Assembly: GCA_013335425.1 (NCBI GenBank) | Contig: JAAXVQ010000066.1 | Location: 1-8,623 of the forward strand | Direction: 5' to 3' | DNA from: Candidatus Firestoneibacteriota bacterium | GTDB lineage: Bacteria; Oederibacteriota; JAAXVQ01 | Length of the DNA: 8,623 nt | Shown here: piece by piece, positions 1 through 6,053 of the stretch | Layout: each line of letters begins with the position of its first letter | Numbering within the stretch: position 1 is the first letter of the stretch | Made by a program: the position numbers and the translations under genes | The notes under the pieces: model-generated | What the model was told of the DNA's origin: nothing | Seen by the model: the letters and a program-made list of their open reading frames with translations, nothing else | Databases searched by the model: none

Positions 1-31
1 CCCGGACCCGTTAAAACCACCGGAGGTTTTC

Positions 32-730
32 ATGAGTCACGTCAGCAAGCGCGCCAAAGCCAATGCCAAATTGGTGGATCCTGCCAAGATGTATACTGTG
101 AAAGACGCTACGGCGGTTATGGTCAAGGCGGCCAAGCCGAAGTTTGATGAAACCGTGGAGCTTTCGATCCGTCTGGGCGTCAACCCCAAAAAGGCCGATC
201 AGCAAGTCCGCGGCACGATGGTTCTGCCGCACGGCACGGGCAAGACGGTGCGGATCTTGGTCATTACCAAGGGCGAGCTAATCAACGAAGCCCTCAAGGC
301 CGGCGCGGATTTTGCCGGGTTTGAGGATATGATCACCAAAGTTCAGGGCGGTTGGCTGGAGTTCGACACGGTGGTGGCCACCCCGGACGTCATGCGTGAA
401 GTGGGTAAGCTGGGGAAGGTGCTCGGAACCAAGGGCCTGATGCCCAATCCCAAAGCGGGCACGGTAACCACCAACATCGCCAAGGCGATACAGGAAATCA
501 AAGCCGGGCGCGTGGAGTACCGCGTCAACAACGAGGGCTTGGTCAATTTCGGCGCCGGCAAGATTTCTTTCGGCGAGGAAAAGATCGCGGACAATATTCT
601 CTTTGCGGTGGAAACCATCTTGAAAGCCAAACCTGCCGGCGCCAAGGGGCATTACATGAAGAGCGTGGCTGTTTCTTCCACCATGGGCCCGGGCATGAAA
701 TTGGACTTGCTGCAATTTTCAGCGAAATAG
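32..730 (+). CDS. rplA: 50S ribosomal protein L1
   Basis: Large-subunit protein L1 forms the mobile L1 stalk next to the ribosomal E site and helps release deacylated tRNA. In many bacteria it also represses its own operon by binding the mRNA. The 232-residue product has the usual family length. The L1 signature is clear at about residues 124-145 (VGKLGKVLGTKGLMPNPKAG). The N-terminal part (KRAKANAKLVDP) and the C-terminal SSTMGPGMKLD are also typical. The ATG at 32 is preceded by a GGAGG Shine-Dalgarno at 22-26. That Shine-Dalgarno lies in a small hairpin-capable sequence, AAAACC (13-18) against GGTTTT (25-30), which might dampen initiation; this is only a possibility. rplK normally sits just upstream, but only 31 bases precede this gene here. 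The assignment is essentially certain. Confidence 0.98.
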   Translation: MSHVSKRAKANAKLVDPAKMYTVKDATAVMVKAAKPKFDETVELSIRLGVNPKKADQQVRGTMVLPHGTGKTVRILVITKGELINEALKAGADFAGFEDMITKVQGGWLEFDTVVATPDVMREVGKLGKVLGTKGLMPNPKAGTVTTNIAKAIQEIKAGRVEYRVNNEGLVNFGAGKISFGEEKIADNILFAVETILKAKPAGAKGHYMKSVAVSSTMGPGMKLDLLQFSAK

Positions 731-761
731 TAAACGGCCAGAAATCGCTTCGAACGGTGTA

Positions 762-814
762 AAATTTAAGAGCTGCGCCCGACGGCGAACCGCCGGGCGG
801 CTAATTTAAAATTT
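762..814 (+). other. Long imperfect hairpin after rplA
   Basis: An imperfect inverted repeat closes over a CGAA tetraloop at 786-789. From the inside out the paired arms are CGG/CCG, then GCCCG (777-781) with CGGGC (794-798), AGC (771-773) with GCT (800-802), and an A/T-rich outer arm AAATTTAA (762-769) with TTAAAATTT (806-814). Small bulges and one A-C mismatch interrupt it. There is no U-tract directly after it, so it is not a classic intrinsic terminator. It may protect the rplA 3' end, serve as an RNA processing site, or reduce read-through into the rplJ leader. The structure is seen in the sequence; any function is inference. Confidence 0.4.
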
Positions 815-830
815 AGGTTATAAAAAAATC

Positions 831-895
831 CGGTCGATGACCGTTGGTGCCAGAGATGGCCTAAATGCCCCTGACGGGGCAGCCCACCGAGATCG
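831..895 (+). ncRNA. L10 leader (rplJ-rplL autoregulatory element)
   Basis: This region folds into the architecture expected of the ribosomal protein L10 leader, the mRNA site bound by L10(L12)4. A base helix pairs TTGGTG (844-849) with CACCGA (885-890). Outside it, across an asymmetric internal loop, CGAT (835-838) pairs with ATCG (892-895). Inside it are two short hairpins: GCC/GGC (849-851 with 858-860) and GCCCC-TGAC-GGGGC (867-880). They are separated by CTAAAT. The GGTG ... TAA ... CACCGAG pattern resembles the known L10 leader consensus as I remember it. Position is also right, between rplA and rplJ. A covariance-model search was not possible, so the match rests on visual pattern and context. 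Confidence 0.65.
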
Positions 896-903
896 GGAAT
901 AAA

Positions 904-947
904 CGGAAGACGTAGTTCGCATTTTTTCCATGCGCAAAGACGTTCCG
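904..947 (+). other. Leader hairpin between L10 site and terminator
   Basis: CGGAA (904-908) pairs with TTCCG (943-947), CGT (911-913) with ACG (940-942), and CGCAT (918-922) with ATGCG (930-934). The loop is TTTTTCC, and the arms are interrupted by a GA bulge and an AGTT/CAAAG internal loop. It sits between the L10-binding structure and the terminator hairpin, where an alternative fold would be expected if L10 binding controls termination. No perfect competing pairing with the terminator arm was found by eye, so its switching role is a guess. Confidence 0.4.
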
Positions 948-954
948 CCTTGTT

Positions 955-985
955 CCCGGCACTTAATGTGGCCGGGTTTTTTTTT
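955..985 (+). terminator. Intrinsic terminator / attenuator upstream of rplJ
   Basis: CCCGGC (955-960) pairs with GCCGGG (971-976), extended inward by AC/GT with one bulged G. The stem is followed directly by nine T (977-985). It lies only about 12 bases before the rplJ Shine-Dalgarno and downstream of the L10 leader. This is the geometry of a transcription attenuator that would cut rplJ-rplL expression when L10-L12 is in excess. The stem and T-run are seen directly; the regulatory coupling is inferred. Confidence 0.7.
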
Positions 986-1013
986 AACCAGAAATGAAAG
1001 GTGGATCAACCGT

Positions 1014-1544
1014 ATGGCGACAACCAAGGCTAAGAAGAGTCAGGTCCTGGAGAAGGTTCGCGATTATCTTCAGGAAAGCAAAAACCTGGTGTTCACCGAG
1101 TACCGGGGAATGAACGTGGAGCAGGTAACGACTTTGCGCACTACCCTGCGTAAAGCCGGCGTGAAGTACAAGATCGTTAAAAACACCTTGATCAAGAAAC
1201 TGGCCAAGGAAATGGGTATGCAAGATCTGGACAAACACCTGAAAGGGCCGGTGGGTGTGGTGTTTTTGGGCAAGGACGTAGCGGCCGGCGCCAAGACGGT
1301 TTTAGAGTTTGCCAAGAAGAACGAGCTGTTCGTCATTAAAGCCGGATATGTTGAGGGGAAATCGCTGGGCATCGAAAGTCTGAAAGCCCTGGCCTCACTA
1401 CCTCCGCGCGAAGTCATGCTGGCTATTCTGTTGGGCACGTTGCAGGCGCCGATCAAGGGCTTCATGACCGTGGCCCGCGGGAACACGCAAAAACTGGTGT
1501 ATGCGTTAAACGCCTTGAAGGACAAAAAAGCCAAGGCGGCTTAG
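1014..1544 (+). CDS. rplJ: 50S ribosomal protein L10
   Basis: L10 is the base of the L7/L12 stalk. Its N-terminal domain binds 23S rRNA together with L11, and its C-terminal helix carries the L12 dimers that recruit translation GTPases. The 176-residue product matches family length. Typical segments are EYRGMNVEQVTTLRTTLR (about 29-46) and YKIVKNTLIKKLA (52-64). The C-terminal basic, helical tail (about 158-176) is the expected L12-binding part. The open frame extends upstream to an ATG at 930, but that start would place codons across the leader and terminator. The ATG at 1014 follows the Shine-Dalgarno AAAGGTGG (about 997-1004) and gives the canonical N terminus MATTKAKK. Expression is probably controlled by the leader and attenuator just upstream. 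Confidence 0.97.
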   Translation: MATTKAKKSQVLEKVRDYLQESKNLVFTEYRGMNVEQVTTLRTTLRKAGVKYKIVKNTLIKKLAKEMGMQDLDKHLKGPVGVVFLGKDVAAGAKTVLEFAKKNELFVIKAGYVEGKSLGIESLKALASLPPREVMLAILLGTLQAPIKGFMTVARGNTQKLVYALNALKDKKAKAA

Positions 1545-1569
1545 GCGTCCGGGCATTCGGGGCGCCGGA

Positions 1570-1608
1570 GCATTTGAGCGACGCGCGCAGTGCACAACGC
1601 TCAAATGC
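1570..1608 (+). repeat. 11-bp inverted repeat in the rplJ-rplL gap
   Basis: GCATTTGAGCG (1570-1580) and CGCTCAAATGC (1598-1608) are perfect inverted repeats with a 17-base loop, so the transcript can form a stable hairpin. No T-run follows, so it does not look like a terminator. Hairpins here could be RNase processing sites or partial attenuators that help set the L12:L10 ratio (L12 is needed in several copies per L10). The octamer CATTTGAG occurs again at 1675-1682, just before the rplL Shine-Dalgarno, so the 3' arm could pair with either copy. Confidence 0.6.
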
Positions 1609-1705
1609 GGTCTACTTTCGACTCTCGATTTTCGGGTGTCGGTGTTTTTGAAAAAGTCTTTACCATTTTATTCTCATTTGAGAACGCAAAAAGGAGGTGA
1701 AAAAG

Positions 1706-2086
1706 ATGGCGATCACGAAAGAGGAAATGATTGAGGCAATCGGCAACATGACCGTTTTGGAGATCTCGGAATTGGTCAAGGCCATGGAAGAGAAGTTTGG
1801 CGTCTCGGCAGCGGCTCCGGTTATGATGGGAGGCGCGGCCCCGGTCGCGGCGGAAGGTGCGGCGGCGGAAGAGAAAACCAGCTTCACGGTGGTTTTGAGC
1901 ACGGCAGGGGACAAGAAGATCCAGGTCATCAAGGTGGTGCGTGAGCTGACCGGTTTGGGGCTCAAGGAAGCCAAGGACCTGGTTGACGGCGCGCCCAAGA
2001 ACGTGAAGGAAGGCGTGTCCAAGGAAGAAGCCGATTCCTTGAAGGCGAAGCTCGAAGAAGCGGGCGCGGTAGTCGAGATCAAGTAG
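1706..2086 (+). CDS. rplL: 50S ribosomal protein L7/L12
   Basis: L7/L12 is the acidic multi-copy stalk protein that recruits and stimulates EF-G, EF-Tu and other translation GTPases. The 126-residue product has the expected three parts. A helical N-terminal dimerisation and L10-binding domain covers about residues 1-33 (containing [19 protein letters not shown]). An Ala/Gly/Pro-rich hinge covers about 34-57. The globular C-terminal domain contains [20 protein letters not shown] (70-89). A GTG at 1697 is in frame, but it overlaps the Shine-Dalgarno AAGGAGG (1691-1697). The ATG at 1706, eight bases after that site, is therefore the start. The 161-base gap after rplJ holds an inverted repeat. 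rpoB does not follow; a strong terminator does. Confidence 0.98.
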   Translation: MAITKEEMIEAIGNMTVLEISELVKAMEEKFGVSAAAPVMMGGAAPVAAEGAAAEEKTSFTVVLSTAGDKKIQVIKVVRELTGLGLKEAKDLVDGAPKNVKEGVSKEEADSLKAKLEEAGAVVEIK

Positions 2087-2105
2087 TTTTTCAACGCAAC
2101 CGTAC

Positions 2106-2150
2106 AAGACCCCGACCCTGGGGATGACCCAGGCGTCGGGGTCTTTTTTT
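2106..2150 (+). terminator. Strong intrinsic terminator after rplL
   Basis: AAGACCCCGAC (2106-2116) pairs with GTCGGGGTCTT (2135-2145), and CCTGGG (2117-2122) pairs with CCCAGG (2128-2133). This makes a 17-bp stem with one bulged C at 2134 and a GATGA loop. A run of seven T (2144-2150) follows. This ends the ribosomal protein operon. The T-run overlaps the stop codon of the convergent reductase gene (2149-2151). On the opposite strand the same stem is followed only by a weak U-stretch, so bidirectional termination is possible but less certain. Confidence 0.92.
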
Positions 2151-2889
2151 AAATGGAAAGCCCGCCGTCCACGGCCAAGACCTGCCCCTGGATATATCCC
2201 GCCTGATCGGAGAGCAAGAAAGCCGCGGCTGCGGCGACTTCCTGCGGCAGCGCGAAACGTTGCAAGGGGATTAATTTTAAAGCGCGCGCTTTGACGGTTT
2301 CGGACAAGCGGTCCGTCATGCGGGACGCAACATATCCCGGCGCCAGGGCGTTGACGCGTAATCCCAAGCGGCCATACTCGCGCGCCAGGGAGCGTGTAAA
2401 ACCGAGCAGGCCGGCTTTGGCGGCCGCATAGTTGCTCTGTCCCGAGGCTCCGGTCAAGGCGGCTACGGAGGAAATGTTCACCATAGCGTTCCCCGGGCGT
2501 TTGAGAAGGTTGAAGATGCAGGCCCGCGTGACGGCAAAGACGGCGGTTAGGTTGGTTTGCAGGACATCGTTCCACTCCTCTTCGTCCATGTTGGCCAGGG
2601 CTCGGTCACGAATCACGCCGGCGTTATTGACCAGGTAATGAATCTCGCCCCAGCGCGCCTGGATGGTTTTCACCAACTGCTGCGCCTCGGCCAGGCGGGG
2701 TGAATGCCAAGGCAGGGCCCAAGTCTCCTCGGCACCGAACGCTTTTTCCAACTTACCCGCCAAAGACTCCTGTCGGTGATAGGTAAACGCGACGCGCAGT
2801 CCCCCGGCCCGCAGGCGCCGGAGGAGGGCTTGGCCCAGGTCGCCGGTACCGCCGGTGACTAGAACGGTTTTTCCGGAAAACGTCAGCAT
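2149..2889 (-). CDS. fabG: FabG-type 3-oxoacyl-ACP reductase (SDR family)
   Basis: A short-chain dehydrogenase/reductase of 246 residues, the usual FabG length. In this family it reduces 3-ketoacyl-ACP to 3-hydroxyacyl-ACP with NADPH. The cofactor-binding TGGTGDLG is at 12-19 and NNAG at 88-91. The catalytic set is complete: Asn113, Ser141, Tyr154 and Lys158 in the YAAAK motif. The C-terminal YIQGQVLAVDGG is typical of FabG. The acidic residue usual in the adenine-binding loop (DVTD-like) is replaced around LPWHS (59-63), a mild departure. Its ATG overlaps the end of the preceding inactive-KS gene by seven bases (ATGCTGA), which implies translational coupling. It is the last gene of the - strand operon. 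Context points to a dedicated reductase for the chain made by the neighbouring ketosynthases rather than housekeeping fatty acid synthesis. Confidence 0.92.
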   Translation of the reverse strand: MLTFSGKTVLVTGGTGDLGQALLRRLRAGGLRVAFTYHRQESLAGKLEKAFGAEETWALPWHSPRLAEAQQLVKTIQARWGEIHYLVNNAGVIRDRALANMDEEEWNDVLQTNLTAVFAVTRACIFNLLKRPGNAMVNISSVAALTGASGQSNYAAAKAGLLGFTRSLAREYGRLGLRVNALAPGYVASRMTDRLSETVKARALKLIPLQRFALPQEVAAAAAFLLSDQAGYIQGQVLAVDGGLSI

Positions 2890-4097
2890 ACCGCGCGATC
2901 CTTTCTGGGAAGGTTGAGAATTAGCGCCACGGCTTTTTTATCACGGTCCAGAGACAGGAGCAAAATATTTCCTGCTGGAACGGTTTGCGGCCGGGTGGAA
3001 AGCCCCAAGGCTTCGGCGTCATATCCCGGCGCCAGGTTCAGCGTGGGGGGGAGGAAGCCTTTTTCCAAGCACAAGACAGCCGCCGCGGCCGACATGGCGC
3101 TGCCGGCGTGATAACATTCGCCCCAGGCGCCTTTGAGAGCGACGGCGGGAGGGCAGCGGCGGCCAAAGAGTCCGCGCAAAGCGGTTGCTTCCGCCGTGTC
3201 CTGCAGGTTGTTGCCGTTGGCGGAAAGAAAAACCGCGTGGATGTCCTCCAACCGGATTTGGGCATCGGCCAGAGCGTTTTGGACGGCCAAAGCGACGGCT
3301 GCGGAAGCGTCGGTGTTTTGGTCGGGCAAGTTCAAGGCTTCACCATACCCCAGAACCCAGGCGCGCGCCCGACCGTGATCCGAGGGGGATAATTTTTCCA
3401 GGGACAGCATGGCACACCCTTCGCCGGCAATCACGCCGCCACGGGGGAGGCTTCCGAGGATGCCTCCGTTGTTTTCACCCGGCAAATTTGCGAAGCTTTC
3501 CAAGAGTTCGGGGTTGATTTCCTGACACGCCCCCACCAGCATGGCGGGAGCATGTCCGCCTTGCAGCACGGTGGCGGAAAGATTCAAAGCGTCGAGTCCG
3601 GAGGCGAAGCCCGTGGTGACCGTGAAGATGGGGCCGCGGCATTGATGCTGCAAACTGAGCAGGGAGGCGGGGGCGTTGTTGGAAATGTTTAAAAAGGAAG
3701 TCGGGTTGATCCAGCGGTAGCTTTTCGTCTTAAGGGTCGAGAAAAAAGAGGAGAAAAACAAATGGATGGAGGCATCGGCGTTGTATCCCAGGCAAATGCC
3801 GATTTCCTCGCGTTGCTTCCATACGGAGGCGTCGGCGAGGGAAGTCATCAGATTGCGGCAAGCCAAGGTTGCCATCAAACTGGAACGGGTATAGTGCCTC
3901 CAGCCGGTTCCGCCCAGGCGCTGGGTGAAGTCCAGATTTATGCGTCCGCAGAGCACCGGAGCCTGCCCCGGCAGTTCATCAACGCCGGTGGGGGAAAGGC
4001 CCGAGGTGCCGTCGTGCCACGCCGCCAGCAACGCTGCGGGATCGTCTCCCAGGGCGCTGATCAGGCTGATGCCGGTTATCGCGATTGACTCAAACAT
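2883..4097 (-). CDS. Inactive ketosynthase homologue (chain-length-factor type)
   Basis: A 404-residue protein with the fold-level features of beta-ketoacyl-ACP synthases (opening ITGISLISALGDDP; closing part with PPTLNLAPGYD at 350-360) but without the catalytic residues. The nucleophile motif TACSSG/TACASG reads TGFASG (162-167), with Phe164 in place of Cys. The HGTGT His is Asn294 (SANGNN). The GHSxGA His is replaced by Glu327 (KGAWGECYHAGSA). Only Lys322 of the active-site set remains. Such degenerate partners pair with an active KS in type II polyketide and aryl polyene systems and help fix chain length. The gene starts nine bases after the active KS stop, and that TAG stop forms part of its TAGGAG Shine-Dalgarno. 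This adjacency strongly suggests a KS-CLF heterodimer. The heterodimer and chain-length role are inferred from family knowledge. Confidence 0.85.
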   Translation of the reverse strand: MFESIAITGISLISALGDDPAALLAAWHDGTSGLSPTGVDELPGQAPVLCGRINLDFTQRLGGTGWRHYTRSSLMATLACRNLMTSLADASVWKQREEIGICLGYNADASIHLFFSSFFSTLKTKSYRWINPTSFLNISNNAPASLLSLQHQCRGPIFTVTTGFASGLDALNLSATVLQGGHAPAMLVGACQEINPELLESFANLPGENNGGILGSLPRGGVIAGEGCAMLSLEKLSPSDHGRARAWVLGYGEALNLPDQNTDASAAVALAVQNALADAQIRLEDIHAVFLSANGNNLQDTAEATALRGLFGRRCPPAVALKGAWGECYHAGSAMSAAAAVLCLEKGFLPPTLNLAPGYDAEALGLSTRPQTVPAGNILLLSLDRDKKAVALILNLPRKDRAVC

Positions 4098-4106
4098 AAC
4101 AGGCTC

Positions 4107-5342
4107 CTAAAGCTCGGGTGGACCGAAAATGATGCTGACGTTGTTGCCGCCGAAACTTGAGGCGTTGGTTTGGCAATAGGTGACGGCTCGGCGGCGGGCC
4201 GTGTTGGGCACGCAGTCAAGAGGGCAGTCCGGGTCCGGTGTTTGAAAATTCATGGTGGGCGGGATAATCCCGCGCTCCACGATTTTAACGCCCACCAGAG
4301 CCTCGACGGCGCTGGCGGCGCCCATGGAATGTCCCACCATCGATTTGGGGGCGGTCACGGGCGGCGGATTTTTTCCGAAGACCTCCAAAAAGGCGGCGGC
4401 TTCTACCCGGTCGTTGCTGAGGGTGCCGGTCCCATGCGCCACCAAACAATCGATCTGGCCCGGTTTGAGACCGGAAAGTTTCAGCGCCCGCTGCAGCGCC
4501 AGGGCCATCCCCCGCCCTTCGGGATGGGGCGCCGAGAGATGATGGGCGTCCGAGGACCATCCCCACCCGGCTATTTTCGCCAAGGGTTGGGCGCCGCGGG
4601 CCAGCACGGAAGACTTGGACTCCAGCATAAAGGCCGCAGCCGCTTCGCCGAAAACAATGCCCTGCCGGTGCAAATCAAAAGGCTGGCAGCAAGCAGGCGC
4701 CAAAGCGCGCAGGCAACTGAAGCCGGCATAGACAACTTCGCTCAGAATCTCCACGCCTCCGCAGAGAACCGCCTCGGTCTTGCCCTGGCGGATGCGTTCC
4801 GCGGCCAAGGAAATGGCGTAAGCTCCCGTCGAACAGGCGTTGGAGAGAATGCATTCAACGCCACCGGCGTTCAAACGGCGGGCTAATTTGAGCAGGAGCT
4901 CATGAAAAGCGCTCTCGGAGAGCATCATGGGCACCATGGCGCGTCGAATGGCCGAGGCTTCCGTGGTTTCCAACGCCCGGACCCGTTTTTCAAGTTGGGG
5001 GACAAAATCTCCCTGGTTGCTGCCCAAAATGATCTCCAAGTCGGGCTTTGAACTTTGTTTTTTTTCGGTAAGCAAGCCGGCTTGCTTTAAGGCTTCCCGC
5101 CCCGCCGAGAGGATGAGCCATTCGCCGGCAAAGGGATTTTGAGCTTCCTCCGGAGTTAAAAAAGGAGAGGGCTTGGGGAAATCGCGGATTTCGGCGGCAA
5201 TATGCGCGGCGAGCCAATCGGTTTCAAAACGGGTGACCGGACCCACACCGGAAATCCCCTGAACCAAGGCTTCCCAAAAAGCGGGCGTATCGTGCCCGAG
5301 CGGGCTCACGATGCCCAGGCCGGTCACATAAACGTCTTCCAT
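4107..5342 (-). CDS. Beta-ketoacyl-ACP synthase (FabF-like, active type)
   Basis: A 411-residue condensing enzyme of the FabF/KAS II group, which joins an acyl-thioester to malonyl-ACP with loss of CO2. The Cys-His-His set and supporting Lys are all present: Cys170 in SNACSTGAYAI, His303 in VAHGTGT, Lys333 and His338 in PKSMVGHSMGAAS. The N-terminal VTGLGIVSPLG and the C-terminal TNASSFGGNNVSIIFG are family-typical, although the usual SFGFGGTN is slightly changed. The ATG at 5342 has a good Shine-Dalgarno (AGGAAAGGAA). It lies 21 bases after the acyltransferase gene and directly before a catalytically empty KS homologue. Together with the reductase and hotdog protein this suggests a dedicated type II PKS/FAS-like elongation system. 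A primary fatty acid role cannot be fully excluded, but no fabD, fabH or acpP lies nearby. Confidence 0.92.
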   Translation of the reverse strand: MEDVYVTGLGIVSPLGHDTPAFWEALVQGISGVGPVTRFETDWLAAHIAAEIRDFPKPSPFLTPEEAQNPFAGEWLILSAGREALKQAGLLTEKKQSSKPDLEIILGSNQGDFVPQLEKRVRALETTEASAIRRAMVPMMLSESAFHELLLKLARRLNAGGVECILSNACSTGAYAISLAAERIRQGKTEAVLCGGVEILSEVVYAGFSCLRALAPACCQPFDLHRQGIVFGEAAAAFMLESKSSVLARGAQPLAKIAGWGWSSDAHHLSAPHPEGRGMALALQRALKLSGLKPGQIDCLVAHGTGTLSNDRVEAAAFLEVFGKNPPPVTAPKSMVGHSMGAASAVEALVGVKIVERGIIPPTMNFQTPDPDCPLDCVPNTARRRAVTYCQTNASSFGGNNVSIIFGPPEL

Positions 5343-5363
5343 GCTGGTTCCTTTCCTGGCCGT

Positions 5364-6047
5364 CTAATGCCGCAGCCGGGTAATGCCGTCCGTAAGCGCC
5401 TGGTTAATCCTGCGGATCCGGGCGTGAAATGATTCCCCGGGAAGCGCCGTGGTCGCAATCGGAGATCCGAAGGCCACGCGGATCGGGTGCCGTTGCGGGA
5501 AGAACCGACCCGGCGGAAGAACTTGATGAGTGCCTTCCACCAGCACCGGCAGCAAAGGCAAACCGGCATCGGCCGCCAGCATGGCCGCAATGGGTTTAAT
5601 CGTTTGCAAACCGCCGTCCCGGGAGCGGGAGCCTTCCGGAAAAATCAACAGAGACAACCCCTGCCGCAAGAGCCATTCCAAACGCCGGTATTCCTGGGGG
5701 GAAACCATCTGCCGGTCGAAGGGAAAGGTGTGAAAGGCCAGCAGACGGGTCAAAGCACGCCGACTCGGGGTGTAAAAAAAATCCTTCGCCGCCGCCACAT
5801 AAGTTTTTTGCCGCAACGGTTTCGGCAACCCCGCCAACACGGCCCAGAAGTCCAAATGACTCGCATGCGTGGGGGCCCAAATCGCCTGAGAAATCTCCGA
5901 TAAGTTTTCAACACCTTCGATCCGCAGGGAGCAGCCATGCACCAGCCATTGCCGCATGCCGACAAAGGCCAGGTGTTGACTGGCGCGGGCGAAAAGGCCG
6001 GGGGCGATTCCGAGTTTTTCGGGAGAAAGCGGCGCAGGGGAGGTCAT
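5364..6047 (-). CDS. PlsC-type 1-acyl-glycerol-3-phosphate / lysophospholipid acyltransferase
   Basis: A 227-residue member of the PlsC/LPLAT family, which moves an acyl group from ACP or CoA to a hydroxyl acceptor, usually lysophosphatidic acid, at the membrane. The catalytic HX4D motif is THASHLD (His61, Asp66). Block II appears as FPFDR (108-112), block III as FPEGSRSRDG (136-145), and block IV as LLPVLVEG (165-172). No clear transmembrane helix is visible, so peripheral membrane attachment is likely. The ATG at 6047 lies six bases after the hotdog gene stop and lacks an evident Shine-Dalgarno (the upstream text is T-rich then CCGCTTTTAAACCGCC). Translation may therefore depend on re-initiation from the preceding gene. 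Acyltransferases of this type occur in aryl polyene clusters, where they are thought to help attach the chain to a lipid. The true acceptor here is unknown. Confidence 0.85.
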   Translation of the reverse strand: MTSPAPLSPEKLGIAPGLFARASQHLAFVGMRQWLVHGCSLRIEGVENLSEISQAIWAPTHASHLDFWAVLAGLPKPLRQKTYVAAAKDFFYTPSRRALTRLLAFHTFPFDRQMVSPQEYRRLEWLLRQGLSLLIFPEGSRSRDGGLQTIKPIAAMLAADAGLPLLPVLVEGTHQVLPPGRFFPQRHPIRVAFGSPIATTALPGESFHARIRRINQALTDGITRLRH

Positions 6048-6053
6048 GGCGGT

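Noticed and set aside
1..31. Possible end of rplK at the left edge
   Set aside because: Too few bases remain to recognise an L11 C terminus in any frame.
278..715. Long - strand open frame opposite rplA
   Set aside because: Shadow of a strongly biased ribosomal protein gene; no recognisable protein features.
819..824. TATAAA as -10 of a promoter for the L10 leader
   Set aside because: Placement is attractive but no -35 hexamer is seen about 17 bases upstream; kept only as a remark.
930..1013. Upstream extension of rplJ to an ATG at 930
   Set aside because: It would translate through a leader hairpin and the intrinsic terminator. The ATG at 1014 has a proper Shine-Dalgarno and gives the normal L10 N terminus.
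1648..1674. Possible rplL promoter (TTGAAA ... TATTCT)
   Set aside because: Spacer of only 15 bases and a poor -10; could occur by chance in this A/T-rich stretch.
1697..1705. GTG start for rplL at 1697
   Set aside because: It overlaps the AAGGAGG Shine-Dalgarno; the ATG at 1706 has ideal spacing and gives the standard MAITKEE start.
1601..2575. 324-codon - strand open frame across rplL and the reductase
   Set aside because: It runs opposite rplL, through the terminator, and in a different frame over the FabG gene; the translation is low-complexity Arg/His-rich text.
2914..5903. Many + strand frames opposite the KS and acyltransferase genes
   Set aside because: High-GC shadows with Arg/Gly/Ala-rich translations and no Shine-Dalgarno or family motifs; the - strand genes carry complete motifs.
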